Assembly: GCA_000827495.1 (NCBI GenBank)
Contig: KN817606.1
Coordinates: 4,435 to 68,434, forward strand
Length of the DNA: 64,000 nucleotides
Source of the DNA: Hypholoma sublateritium FD-334 SS-4
Lineage: Eukaryota; Basidiomycota; Agaricomycetes; Agaricales; Strophariaceae
Direction of reading: 5' to 3'
In this document: positions 22,461 to 39,859 of the stretch, one piece after another
Numbering within the stretch: the stretch's first letter is position 1
How the letters are laid out: every line of letters begins with the position of its first letter
The notes under the pieces: model-generated
The model's input: only the letters and a program-made list of their open reading frames with translations
What the model was told of the DNA's origin: nothing
Database searches by the model: none
Program-made: the position numbers and the translations under genes

Positions 22461-24326
22461 CTACCCAAGCATCGACAGTGCCCGCTCCCTGTCTTCCTCC
22501 GCCGTCGTCTCCCATGCGTATTTCCAGTCCGACACAATCGTCTCTCCCAGGCGCCCCAGCCGCTCGGGGGGCCATCCCTCCTCGCCGTCCATCGCGGCGA
22601 GATACCCGCCAGATCCATCACTCATACCAGGGGCGTTGAAGTGATACAGCAGCCCGTGCGTACGCGACGCGTCGTGCACGGTATTGGCCGCGGGACGGCG
22701 TACCGCATCGTACACCTTCATTATATCGGCGACGGCGACCGGCCGAGACGAGGCGGCGCTCTTGGCCAGTAAATGCGCCAGGATATATGCGTCCTATTCC
22801 CGTTCACCATAGTATGAATGAGAACACGCAAGCAAGAAGCTGATTACTTACTTCGACGGCCTGTCCAGCGCCATTTCCTTGGTGTGGGGTCATCGCGTGT
22901 GCCTATATAACCCGTGAGTTCTTTTCGCGCACAAAAATGAGATGCTCCCGTACAGCGTCGCCCAGAAGAAGCACATTTGCAGAGGCAGAAATAAAACTTT
23001 CCAGCGGACGAATGGCATGAATCGCCCATCGAGAAGGGTTCAGCGCGTTCTATTTTTGCTCAGAATCAGAAACAAATACAAATGTCCATGAAAATATTCT
23101 CTCACATGTACGAGGAGCCTGACCTCCTCCTCCCAAGAATCAAAATGGGATATTACCTCTTCCCTCGGCACATCTTCGAACGTCGGCCCATTCCACTTGG
23201 TGCCTTCTTTCGCAGGGTCGGCGACGTAGGCAGTGAAATTGACGACACTGCCCTGCAAAATCGGGTACGCCACGATGTGCTACCGTCGAATATCTAAGCG
23301 CAGGCCCGCACAGCAGCGCGCGAGACGAGGCAGCCCACCTGATTCTTTCCACAGTACTGCCCCCCAAAATCAGTACTATTCCGCGCGGTAAATAAAGCCT
23401 GTATATGCCTACCACCACAAGCGTAGTCAGCGTCCGATGCCCAGGCATCTTCCGCGCAAGCACCGCGCTGTTGACCGTGCACCGATACGCGATCGTCCCA
23501 CTCCATACCGGGTCCGCGATCCCATTCATACGCAGGGCCGCCGACGGGCGCTCGTCTGCTGATACACCTGAGCCGCTAGCGACGACCTGCTTGCGGATGC
23601 CTGACTTTATGCCGTCAGCGCCCACAAGGAGGTCGCATGTTGCGGTACTGCCATTGGCAAATTCAATACGGATGGGCGCGGACTGGGCGTTGGCGTGGAG
23701 GTTGGGATCTGCAGCGCTATACGACACGAGGTGGCTCGATAGGTGACACCGAATCGATGGGGAAAGATGCTTAAGGAGGACCTGCTGGACGCTGGCGCGG
23801 TGGAATGAAAGAGGCGAAGCTAGAACACAGTCGCTGCATCAATCACGGAGACAAGACGATCCCGAATAGCACATACTTGTAAGAATGAGGTCACGGATTG
23901 GGACGCCTGGCTCCTGGTCGGCCTTTCTGAATTGGAAGGCGAGGCCTAACCTCAGAAACAAGTTTGTGGCGGTCAGTCAATTCAATCGATGGCCATCCTG
24001 CAGGAAGTCAACTGTAAACACGCACGAGGAACCCCGTCTGGAATGTGTTGCCCAGGAGCTAGATGGGTCAGAAGTTCTTCAGTTAAACCAAATTTCTCTA
24101 GGATCTTCCACGTCCGAGGCCATATTGTGATGCCAGCGCCGACCTGCGTTAACTCAGGCGCGGACTCATAGATATCCACTTCGAGATTGCCCTCCACGTC
24201 CAAGTTGCTGAGTGCCACAGCCAATGTCAGGCCACCGATACCACCGCCTCTTCATGATTAGAATGTTAGTATGCCTCGCCACTAATATCACAGGTCAACG
24301 TACACAATTCCTATGCGTAGGGGCAT
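22461..24326 (-). CDS. FAD-dependent monooxygenase (salicylate-hydroxylase-like)
   Basis: About eight exons; the first is 24326-24304 and the second starts at 24249. The product opens MPLRIGIVGGGIGGLTLAVA, a dinucleotide-binding GxGxxG, with E at the end of the second strand (VDIYESAP). AFQFRKADQ, the DG motif DLLVGADGIKSGIR and the GD motif GDAVHAMTPHQGNGAGQAVE identify a group A flavoprotein hydroxylase of the PHBH/salicylate type. It would hydroxylate an aromatic substrate with NAD(P)H and O2 in the cytosol. The stop is at 22461. A 424-bp gap upstream holds its promoter. No transporters or biosynthetic partners are adjacent, so the substrate is not suggested by context. Confidence 0.85.
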
Positions 24327-24749
24327 GACACTGAGAGAAAAGGTATTGATGGGTATGTTCTTGCACCTGCCTCATGACTTCTATCTTATCGCAAAGGATT
24401 CAAATACTTCTCAGCCGCGTGGAACATTTATAGTCGACTGAGAATAGAACAAAGTTAGACTTTTAGACACACGGCTAACCTGTCGAAGGAATTGTGAACA
24501 TACTAGACACGCCCGTAAAGTCTGGCGAGAACGAGCTTGAGTATATTTTGGTAGCCACAGTATTTTGAGAGATGAGTATGGAAATGCGAAAAAAACCGCG
24601 TATCGAACAGAGCGCCATAAAATAATATCAATAGACAGCAAATGGAGTAGCGAGTAAGCTTAGCAAAACAGGGATAAACAAAAAAGAAATTGCAGAGATT
24701 CGACGGGTCATTAGGTTCAATAGGAATAATTCAATAAAGAACGCAAGTC
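24327..24749. promoter_or_regulatory. Intergenic region between monooxygenase start and KDM4 3' end
   Basis: Likely monooxygenase promoter plus KDM4 3' UTR. AT-rich; no ORF of interest. Confidence 0.35.
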
Positions 24750-29509
<4,760 letters not shown>

Positions 29510-29825
29510 TCAGGTATTGCGCGGCAGACGCGAATAGCAGCACCAGAAGGCCTCAGAAGGTTTATCACATCGTTCCTCCTACATGTCAGTTACATTCTTG
29601 GATTCTCCTGGATGCATCTCTCTTGCCACATCGTGACCGTGCTACCTTCTCCGCGCCTATTTTTGGCTTGGGCGGTCCCTGATCATGATCTCCTCGTTCC
29701 TCCAAGTTTCTCCGCTGTCCAGGTTCAAACTCCAGACGCAGTCTGGTCACCTGAACGCCCAGGTATTCAGCCATCTTTTCCATCAGGGTGTCTACAAATA
29801 GGTCGCACTTGAATTGGGAACTCAT
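29510..29825 (-). CDS. Possible small hypothetical protein, two exons
   Basis: Exons 29825-29646 and 29578-29510 give about 82 residues. The intron has GTAGCA, a CTGAC branch point and TAG. The N-terminal half (FVDTLMEKMAEYLGVQVTRL) could form an amphipathic helix; the middle is charged and Gly/Pro-rich. No known family. The codon pattern and a clean intron are the only support, so it may be a chance ORF. Confidence 0.3.
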
Positions 29826-32760
29826 TGATAGGTGCTGTCTGCTACCACGCTTTCAAGACCCGTCATGATCGGTTTGCATATTTGTTCGCCAGCAGGAGGC
29901 CAGCTCTCGACATCCGACAGTACTCCGGTTACTCATCTGTGATTCTGCTCCTTCTAAACCTCCAGTCCCCGGACACGCAGGGAGAAGGCACACTTGCAGG
30001 CCGGCATTACGTCTTGTCATCACCTACGAAGCCCTTTGTCTGTTTTTGTTTTAACGGTGCGCTTTGTTCCATCTAAAAATGTTCATCTGCAATTCATCTC
30101 GATTCTCCTAAGATCTGTAGAAAAAGCATCAAACATATGTATCACAAAAGTACTTTTTGGAGCTGTTAAGTAATTCAGATTAATCCCTGGTGGCGTATCC
30201 GTGGTGCATCTCCTCTGTATAGCCATTGGGAAGTTAATCTCTTTCAAGCAGCTAACATTTTAAGTATGCCTCAGCCATTCCATACCATCGCTGGGTATTA
30301 AAATTTCGCTCGAAAGCTCGCACCATGATAAAACACCAAGAGCCCCGTTCCGCGCCATCAGATGCGATCCAAATGCAGGCACGGAGATCTTATGACAGTG
30401 ACATTTTCCAAAAATGGACCTGGTAAAAGTCTATCGGTGGATTCGCGGCTCCTTGGGGGTGTAGGTGTCTCCGCGAAATATCTTGACGGTCCCAACTCCA
30501 TGATAGGCGCTCATACCCGCAGATCGTAGTTTAGGCGCTTCCACAAAAAAAACCAGCTCAAGCCGCTCAGCGACGAGCAGAACACAGCAACCCAGGCTCG
30601 CGAGACTACCCCGACGAGGTAGGAGCAAACCTCAGCCTGTCGGTGGGATCCGGGCCACTACCGCCTCCCACCAAAACCTCGCATCAGCCAGCGTGCGATG
30701 TGTGAAACTGCCTTCCATCCTCATCGGAAAAACAGAATGCCCTCGACATTCCGCCGTACCATCTTCAGAGGCTAATTCTGAATCCGGACAGCGTGGATGT
30801 TCTCTGTTTGTCTGGTCGACGTGCGAGTCTCGCGCTCATACTGGAAACCTTCGCCACTCCGAGTCCAGACCGCGGCCGCCTGATGTGGTGCTTGAAATAA
30901 CATAGACCGTACTTATCGCTTTGTTTTACAAGGAAAAGAAACTACACCGACAAAACTGCCCTCTTCGAAGCCTATTGAAAGGGTAGGACTTGCCAACTTG
31001 GGCCTAGTGAGTCTCAAAGTTGATTTAGAAGAAGTCCCTGAGAGTCTCTGAAATATCCCATCATCTTGACTTCCACGTAAGCAGTACGGTACGTTATTCT
31101 GTTTTGTTGATCAAATATCTTATTCTTCCCAAGCACAATCAAAGGCATGGGACATGCGAACAGTCATAACAAATCAATTGCATAGGAAGGGCAAGGTCAG
31201 AATTTGATTATGTGGCATAGCCTATTCGGTATCCCACATAGGTTAAAATATCGACACCCACCGTCACGATGGAATAGGCATTGACAGAGGCTGAGCTCTG
31301 CATCCGCGGACTGACGCCGTTAATTCCAATCACGCTCCATAAATCTGTGGAACCGGAATTCATAGGAATTCATCGTACTTATCCGACGGAAATCGATGTG
31401 ACACCGACAAAAGAAGATTCGCATGCGCGCGTAAACATCCGGGGGATGTATTCATAGCCATACCGTAGGAACAATTTATGGGAACAATATCAGTCTTATC
31501 GGGCTGTGCCTACCTCGAGCCTGAGCCTGCCTATGAGAATCTGGGAAATTACCGGTTCATCACCATGAATATTTGTTACAGAAAGAAGGCGGTGTCAATG
31601 AAAAAGTTTATCGATGAGAAACAAATTAGGATAAGGTGGGCTGCATTACCACTGAAATTGGTAGTTTGCTTTTCTTGGCTTGATTTTGTAGAGAACATAT
31701 GTACTCCGGTTCTTAAGCAATGAGCGCATGAGACGGGCGCGCACACTTAGATTAAAAGATGCACTGGGACAACTAGGATTGCTGACGCCAGCTATTTTGG
31801 GCGCTGATTCGCTGATGGTCAGATAGTCAAAGGATGTTCACATCCCATGTTGCTGTGTATGTCATCAACAGCCCATCAAGCAACCAGAACATTTGACGCT
31901 ATTTGACGTCGAATTGCCAGGGTAATCAATAGACATTCCGAGTTTGAGATGGAGCAAGTAGAGGCAGATGGGGATCAGATAGCGACTTGATGGTGTGTTC
32001 CAGTGATTGTGGTTCAGGCCAACAAGACTCAGAGTTCGACAACGTTCAGAGAGGTCGATCTTATGACCTTGGGACAAAAATATTATGGAAACAGGGACTG
32101 GAAATGAATCTCCTGAAAGCGCGGAGGGGTGGCTGTCCCAGTCAGGCACGGGTCTCTCTGCCGTATATGGACATCTGATCTGTCTCATTTTGTCAAAGCC
32201 TTTGACAAGCAAGGCCAAATATCAGAAGATCACGCTCTCGGCTATTTCCTATGTCTCCGTCGCCTTACATAACCAAGTCTGCTTCGAAGACATACGGTCT
32301 CCTCGCCGCCTTCGTCTGCTCGTTATTTTCAGCCATTCCATTACAGACTCAATCGAAACGCCTTTCTGATCGCTTTGTGGAACGCTTGCGCTTGAGTATT
32401 CCACCTTTTCGTGCGCGCCATGCTCGTGCCACGTTTCTCGCTTTGTCTCAAACTCGGAGGCTGTTCGCGCGAAAATCGTGCCTTCCCACATCTGGCGCTC
32501 GATCTTGAAATTCCATATATATCCTTTTATATTGACATCCGGGACCCTGGGTTGTTCTCGCCTTTAGATAAGAAGCCCGCGTTCATTTGTCTCGACCAAA
32601 GCCCCGAAGCGCCCACCTCAGTCATTTTGCAGCTGTCTTTGACCTGTCTGCCGTCCCCGCCATCGCCTTCGACGAATCTGTATGCCTGCAGTTAAAGCGC
32701 CATCAGTCACCCTCGGTCCGTGTTCCCTTGTAGATCAAGACACTCTAACCACCGTATTAA
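29826..32760. other. Long intergenic region, no supported gene
   Basis: About 2.9 kb with AT-rich patches and only short ORFs. A 65-codon minus frame (30431-30628) and an 85-codon plus frame (32251-32508) show no domains. The right part probably includes the long promoter and 5' UTR of the zinc-finger gene. Confidence 0.4.
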
Positions 32761-33957
32761 ATGTCGCGTCTTTTTCGTGTAGGACACAAAACTTTCGCTC
32801 CATACGACATGACGGGCCACTATGCACGACCACCCTTCGTTCGGATACACACGCCTTCCTTTGACGCTCCGTTCTCTGGCCATGAATTTCCGGCGTATAA
32901 CGGTTACGAAGGTGAGTCTTGTCAGCTCTGACATGCGATGGTAACTAGAATTCTCGGCGTTACAGACCCCCAAATATCACTAGGCTGGATGTCTGCGGGT
33001 CCGGTGTATAACGACGCTGAGCAGTATGGATCAGGTATGCCACATACACCCCCTGGCTATTTTCGGAATGTTCATTCCGTCCATCTAGCACAGTGCCCAC
33101 CAAGCTACACCACGCAACAGACGTTTGATCCCAACGTCATATATGGTTCGTACTTGCTCTGAAACTTTCCGAGTTGGCCCTTACGTTCTGCGTAGAAGAG
33201 CCGGTGGACAACCAATTCATGTCCTGGCCTTACGAGAACAGTGCCGGTTACGACGTTCCGTTCTCGGCTCCCGAACCAGGCAATTTCTCCAACGTCTTCT
33301 CCCCTTCCACTTCTCTGGCCTCGTACTCACCGCGGTCAGAGAGCAGTGGTCAGTCCATTTTTCCTTAGCTCCACAGGCGACAATTTTACTTACCATAGGG
33401 CAACAGTTTCTCTCTCTCCCCAACCCAACATACACGAATATTCGAATGCCTTCAATTTCGATTTCGCGCACGCCGTTCCCCGACCGCAATTCCCCCCCTC
33501 GTCGTCGACATGGCAATCCATGAACGCCCAATCTTCCCGCTCCTCCGCGTCGCACTCCCCCACCGCCTCATGCTCGAGCCTCGACGCCATCGACATGAAG
33601 ATGTCGCCCTCCCGGGAAGCCTCGCCCTCGCACGCCGAGGCCGTCGACCCCCAAGCGCAGCGCCGGCGCTTCCCCTGCGTCATCATCGGCTGTGAGCGGC
33701 GGTTCACGAGTCAGTATACGCTGAAGGTGCACATGGAAGCGCACAAGCCGAAGCCGCGCTCGTCGTTCCCCTGCACGCTGGGCTGCTCTGAGCGCTTCTC
33801 GCGCCAGCACGACCGCTTGCGGCACGAGGTCGCCAAGCACGGGAAGGTCTGCGAGTTTTTGTGTGACGAATGCGGCAGGTTCTTCTCGACGAAAAAGACA
33901 CTAGGCAACCACAAGTGCCCCGTCGCCCAGGGCGGAACTCGCTGGGTCAACAGCTGA
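32761..33957 (+). CDS. C2H2 zinc-finger transcription factor
   Basis: Five short introns are removed. The first is GTGAGT...TTACAG in codons after NGYE; the last uses the GCAACAG acceptor at about 33408. The frame starts MSRLFRVGHK at 32761, or alternatively at the in-frame MTGHYARPPF at 32809. The N-terminal two thirds are Pro/Ser/Tyr-rich and disordered. The C-terminus has three C2H2-type fingers: CVIIGCERRFTSQYTLKVH, CTLGCSERFSRQHDRLRH and CDECGRFFSTKKTLGNHKC, the last with a C-terminal Cys in place of the second His. Such proteins bind DNA in the nucleus. The target genes are unknown, and no family-specific name can be given. The stop is at 33957. Confidence 0.82.
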
Positions 33958-36265
33958 GCGCCTGCCTGACTCTGTCTTCCTGTTCCCCATTATCTCTTCT
34001 TGACTATACCTCGGGTTATTTTTTGTTTATCACGTCATTCTACGCCTTTTTATGGACTTCGACTTCATTGGACACTCGCTGCATTTTTTTGAAGGTTTCC
34101 GTATTGCATCCTAAATACCCTTGGACAACCCCTAACGACATATATATTCTTGTACCATATATTGCATCCAACCCCCACTGTGATTGCGCCGCCTTGAACT
34201 TTATAGCTACAGCGCCAAAACACAATCTGTATTGTAGACACCTCACCTCACGACTTTCAACGCGCCATAAGACCATCCCCTTACTCCCATTCCGAGCTGT
34301 AGATAGTATTATTCATACTTTCATCTCGATAAAATACAACCAGGCAGTCTACGTGATTCAGAAACCCACTCGGGCACATTTTGCCCCTTTCAACTTGAGT
34401 TACACGCATTTCGACTCGCAGTCGCACGAATGTACAACAGAATTACTTCGCAGATGCTTCTAAATGATCCCTTTGACACGATTGCTGTAGCTTAGTGTTT
34501 TACGCTGGAAGTGTTCATGTCCGCATTATTATAACCGCATCGCGACGATCCCGGAGCTTGATGGACAAGAATAGGGCTGTCATTGGTCAAACCCTACGTG
34601 TAAATATAGACGCGAATTGAAGCACTGCGACAAGACAGGAGGGTTTGGGGAGGACGGTCAATATCATGCCTTGTATGAAGTCAGAAATAGTCTTGATACC
34701 CACCGAAACCTCTCAGAGGTCATTGGAATAAGAACGCGTGACATTGAACCTGCTACTTACTGCCAAGCTAAGTACTGCCCGAGCCTCGATAGTGTTCACC
34801 GGACGAATGATCAAGCGTCTAATAATAACCCCCTTTCAATCAGGTGTAGCCTGCACTCGCTGTTATCGGCCTCTTTGCAACCTCTTTGTTATAGATATCC
34901 TTTGATAGTGGCATGCCCTGGCATGCCGCTGCCACTGTTGGTGGCGGCACGACAGGAAGTATAGTTCTCGCTGGTGCTCCCGATCAGGTGGGATATATCG
35001 AGCAAAATACAACGCTTCCCAAAACAAGCCTCAAGTGGACATATCTTCGTGATTGCGATAGTGACTTACAGCATTAGAACAACTTCTGAAATCCGATAGC
35101 ATGAATATGTAGACCGAAACTAAGTTCTTTCGGTCCGAAATATTTATTTCTAGTCACCGTACCTTGTGCGTATGATCCTCACAAGACATACTCGGAACCG
35201 GAGCAAAGTACCATTATGGTCACTCTGCGGGTGGATATACTTACGCTCCCGTGCGGTCGGGGCCGGCGAAAGAACTAGTCTTACTAGATTAATAAACACT
35301 TGTAGACACCTCTGTAAGATATGCAAACACTGAAGACATAAGGTTATCCATGACAGTGAAATGCAGCCTCTCCGACGTCTTAGCCGTCGCCGACAAGTTT
35401 CACCGCGACGGCCAACCCGACCCGCGGATGGGTCTCCGGTAATGCAATAAATGCATCTATTTCCGATGCTTAATTTTGGCACAAGCATGTATGGAAAGTA
35501 TGGCTCTATGACAGCTCCTGTACACGTAGCACATGCTGGCTGGCGGGGGTGGGGAAGCCACGTAACTTTGATGCTGACCGAGAAGAGAGACTTCGCCGCC
35601 GAAACTTTGTTGCTGGAGCCTTTGTCCATGAAAATCACCTTTACGCTACGCCGGTGTGAGTTAAATGTACTTAACTGGATTGTCCAAAGCGTGTACATAA
35701 ACCTGTCATTATGGAGATATCGTTAAGCTTTTCCACTAGAGTCCAGCACGAATGACCTGTGAAATAAAAAAATTCCTTCCGCAAAGCTTCGCAAGAGTCT
35801 CGATAAAGTGTCTCCCAAAGGCGTAGGTTCCACATGTGGCAGAAAATGTCGCTGTCTACGCACAACTCGGGAGAGAAGACACAAGAGAAGACATATTGGC
35901 AGCCGAATAGAAAGTCTTGGGAACGCGCCATTATTGAACGCACATGGCTTCTGCGTGTCTGCATGTCTGGAGAATCTTGATTTACTGTCTTCAATCTTAG
36001 AACTCGCGTGCTAGTCTGAACCTTAGAAGATGTCTCATTTATGTGCGGGGAAAGAACAAAGGGTGAATTTCTCAAGACCCAAGACACGTTCATGGAGGCG
36101 CAGAGCACGCAGAGAGTCGGGGAGACTCGCTGAGAGGGAGGCGCCAGGCGTCTATATTTAGAAGTAGTAGCGCCGAGAGCGGCCCGGGGGGGGGGGATTG
36201 GTCAGCTCAAGCCACAACCGCCGTTCAACTTGCGACTCTCAGGCTCAACTTCACATACAGTAGCC
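33958..36265. other. Intergenic region, no supported gene
   Basis: The first few hundred bases are likely 3' UTR. A 182-codon minus ORF at 35150-35698 has no recognisable domain and poor codon bias. Near 34911-34950 the text GGCATGCCCTGGCATGCC followed by GCTGCCAC...GTGGCGGC can fold locally. A poly-G run (GGGGGGGGGG) sits at 36186-36195. Confidence 0.4.
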
Positions 36266-37558
36266 ATGGACCGACCTCGGCGGACTCTGCGTCCGACAAA
36301 CCGGAGTGTACAGCCTCTAACAGAGCCAGTCGTGCGCCCAGTAAAGCGCAAGGCGACGCCCGAGGCCATCGACCCACAAAAGCAGCTCAAGACGCTCCTG
36401 GAGAGCGCCAAGAGCGACCTCGTCGCGCTGGACATGCATGTATGTACCCGTGCCACTGGGCTGCAGGCGGCGACGCGCTTGCAGTCTCCGTGGTGGAGGC
36501 GCTCAACGGCCCTTTCATAGGACATCATCAACAAAAACACCTGGGACATGCTCTCGGACGACGCGCGGCGGCGCCTAGCGGCTCTGCTCCCGCGCACCGC
36601 TTTCGTCGACGCGCGCCCAAGCATCGGCGCGGATCACCCATCTGTAGAGGACACCATGGCCGTGGATGACGAGAAGGACGAAGATGCAGCGCCCGACGCG
36701 GAGGTCAATCTCGCGTTCTTCACCGATCCGCACTTCCTTGCTGCCGAGCGCACATTCCAGGACCACCTCTATCTCAACTGGTTCTCGGAAGCGCACTGTG
36801 CACGAGTCGAGAAATTCAAGGAGGGCATCAAAGATGGGACGCTGGCCGCACCGTGGAAGGACCAAGTCTGGGACCGCGACAACGTCCTTCCTGCTATTCA
36901 ACCTACGTCCTCGTTTCCTTTGCCACACGAAGGGAGCGCACGTGCAGGGTACGTATCGCCAATCTCATTCTTGCTTAAGAGGCTTTGGCATTTTGACGTA
37001 TTTGAATTTCCACAGTATTGCCGCTGAGATCAAGCTCTACGTACTTGTGAAGAACGACATCATCCGCGTCGGGGATATCATCGCGTACAAACGGTGCTTT
37101 ACTCTCTCAGATGTGACGGTGGAGAAAGATGCCATCGTAAGTCAGACGGATTTGCCCATGGACGCCTCGAAACCCACGCTAACCCTAGTTACCGTCTGTC
37201 TACCTGTATTCGTCTGCAGATCCACGAAGTTCATCCAAAAACATACGCACTAACAATCCACGCCCTGTCTGGGACTGCAAAAGATCTGCCTGCCCATCTA
37301 TTGTCGGAGACCCCTACAGTTGACGGGCCCCAACCAATTCAATCGATGACGATAACCAGCCCTACCATGCTTGAAACAGCACTGCTCGAGCTTGACGGGC
37401 GCATCGACCGTGCGCGGCGCCCAAATGGGAACGCTTGGAAATCATTCACGATCTGGCGCTGGCGCGGCGAGGGGTTCAACCCAGCTGACAGCCGCGGTGG
37501 GCGCGAAAATCATGGCACTCTATTCTACCTGCGCGCTTGCTACTCTCAAGAACGGTAG
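36266..37558 (+). CDS. Asx homology (ASXH/DEUBAD-like) domain protein
   Basis: Exons 36266-36439, 36521-36948, 37016-37136 and 37220-37558 give 353 residues. A basic N-terminus (PRRTLRP, VKRKATPEA) is followed by the ASXH domain at about 40-165: LKTLLESAKSDLVALDMHDI, NTWDMLSDDARRRLAALLP, then after an acidic insert NLAFFTDPHFLAAERTFQDHL. This LLxSxxS...WxxLxxxxxxxLxxLLP...FFxxPxF...FQ pattern is that of Asx/ASXL, the subunit that binds and activates BAP1/Calypso. The C-terminal half (EIKLYVLVKNDIIRVGDIIA ... GTLFYLRACYSQ) loosely resembles RAMA-type modules. It is convergent with a BAP1-like hydrolase gene 391 bp away. The family call is good; function in this fungus is inferred. Confidence 0.8.
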
Positions 37559-37949
37559 CGCTCCTACAGTTGAAATCCTGGCCTTCTTGCTTGCTCTCCC
37601 TGCATCGTTACTTCTGCAGATTTATGTGTGGATACTCCATTTACCTCTCGGAAACCGAACGCTCAGCGACGGCGAACAGCGAATCGTTCAATGTCGGAAC
37701 TTGACTAGTACGCCACAACGCCCTGCCTCTGCCCCTTCCTATGTAGTACAGCTCCTATCACAGGTGGTGTGCAGGTCGCCTGGTGGCGTCCAGCGATGCA
37801 GGTTGTATGTTACATAACACGACATAGCCTCACTACATTTATATGCATACAATTAAGCAGTCTGATAACCTTCGCGCGCCGGCTGTCGAAGAAATTGATC
37901 AAGATATCCAGACATATACAGTACTTACGTGCCCATCATCAGTCGCATT
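37559..37949. other. Convergent 3' intergenic region
   Basis: Only 391 bp separate the stop codons of the ASXH gene and the UCH gene. It should hold both terminators, possibly with overlapping 3' UTRs. No gene. Confidence 0.5.
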
Positions 37950-39859
37950 TCATCCCTTGGCTTGGGCTTTTCGCCCCCGCCTCTTTCGGCCGTCGCCGTC
38001 GCGGTCGAGCAGGGGATTGAGCAGACCTTCTTGCTGCAAAGTCGATATATATTCCCGGATAAAGGGCTCGTAGTCAAATGTGCGCTTGATGTGATCGGTC
38101 TGTGCGTGGCATAAGTCTAACTCCACAAACGTATATGGATGCACTCACGTTTGACCGAATGGCTTTCGCAAGTTCGTCTTCCACCGCGACCTTGGCAGTA
38201 TTCGCTTTGCGCACACATGCCTCCCACGCAGGAATCAGCTCTGCATCTGGCAGCTGCATGACCGCCAAGTCCCTATCCATCTTCCGCGCGCCGAAGTCCG
38301 GTGCAAACGTCTTCCCCAGCGGCGCTGCGACAGCCGCCTGCGCCGCGTCGGGTGACTGCCCAGTGCCGTCCATGCGCTTCTGCAGCGCCGCCTGTTCTCT
38401 TTTGAGCAGCTCGAGCTCATCGCTCGCCTTCTTGTACACATCGTCGACGATCGCAAGCAGACTAAACCGGATGTTGCTCCCATCGCTCCCGGACCCGCCG
38501 TATTTCTCCATCTTCATGCGCAGCGCAGGACGCACGACGTCCATCCACCCGCGATTTGCGCCCGCACCTGGGCCGCTCGGCGTTTCAGGGAGCTCGCCGA
38601 CCTCGAGCGGGCCCGACTTGAGTCCGTCGAGCTCCCACACCTTCCCGTGCGCGGGGACGTACCCAATGAAGTGGTACGTCTCCTCCTCGACCTCACGCTC
38701 CGCCTCCGCATCGGTGGCGCTGTCCGTGTCGTCCTTCTCCTTCTCCTTGCCCTTTCCCTTCGCCCGGCCGTTGGCTTTGCCTTTGGGCGGCGCTTTGGTC
38801 GTCCGCGCGCGCTTCGCGGGAGAGGGCTTAGCGCTGTCGGCGGCGTCCTTGCGCTGCTTCGCCTTGCGCTTCTCCTCGTCGAACGTCGTGATTGTGAGCT
38901 GGTTTATGGACGCGCGGAGGTCCGAGGGCCTGGTAGGAAGTAGGAACGCACGTCGTCATCGGGAACAGGCTGATACGACATGTGGACGCACCTGGCGAAC
39001 GAGTTGTGTGCAGGGCGAATGACAGACGAGTTGGTGATGGCTAAACCCCGCATCTGTGACAAAAAAAAGTGCTCAGTAAGATAATTCATACAGACAGACA
39101 TGCACGCAAGTAAAGATCCTTCGTACGTATATGTTTTGGGACCAAAAATATTCCTACAGATAACACCAGAAAGCCAGTTTCCGAATAGATATGGCAATTC
39201 TGTGCGTCATTTGTAATACAGATATTTCCGATCCGACATGTACACAGGTCGTTTGCATCTCGGAATGACTATCAAGGCAGTTATTCCAAAATGCAAACTT
39301 CCTTCGTACACATAAACATTCCTATTGCAAAAGACACCGAAGAGCACGGATACTCTTCGCATCGTTTGCAGCACGTATTTTATACCCGTGTAGAGGGTAT
39401 GACGATGACTGACGTGAAAGAACTACGCACCACAGGAGACATGCGTTCCGTGTCCTGCCGCAGCGTGCGTAACTCGTCGCCAATGTCGATAGCCGGGCAG
39501 TTGAGCAGCACGTTGAGGATCGCATGTGTCGCACACGCGTCGTCGCTCAGCTGGTTCGCGAACCATACGCGCTCCGCGGCGGGATCGTTGAAATCGGTCG
39601 GGCGATGACTATCCTTTCGCCACATGAAGCAGAATATGAGCCCATGGGGGTCCAGATCCTCGACGGCCCATGGCTCGATGTCGTAGAGCTCGACGAGCTC
39701 GAGGCCTTTGATTCCGAGCCTGCGGGTGAGAGACGTGAATACACCTGGATTTATGATACTTCAGTTCCCAGAACGTACACTTATGAATGCAAAGACTGGA
39801 CCTGGGTCTGATTCGATTACAGAGAAAGGACCACCGACGAGATCTATCGAGGCATCCAT
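37950..39859 (-). CDS. BAP1/Calypso/UCH37-type ubiquitin C-terminal hydrolase
   Basis: Exons 39859-39802, 39744-39431, 39053-38992, 38929-38149 and 38099-37950 give 454 residues. The start is typical of UCH enzymes: FSVIESDPGVFTSLTRRLG, then ELVELYDIEPWAV. The catalytic Cys lies in LSDDACATHAILNVLLNCP and the oxyanion Q in FANQLS. The His and Asp follow in YHFIGYVPAHGKVWELDGLK. Between SFAR and YHFIG the crossover loop is stretched by a long Lys/Ala/Pro-rich, NLS-like insert. The C-terminus FDYEPFIREYISTLQQEGLL is the ULD tail of UCH37 and BAP1, followed by a basic end (RKRRGRK) as in BAP1. The ULD is what grips DEUBAD partners. It is expected to be a nuclear histone H2A deubiquitinase. Confidence 0.88.

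Noticed and set aside
35150..35698. 182-codon minus ORF
   Set aside because: Codon use and composition look random; no intron or family signal.
38102..39022. 306-codon plus-strand ORF
   Set aside because: Antisense shadow of the UCH gene; Ser-rich text from the Lys/Ala codons opposite.
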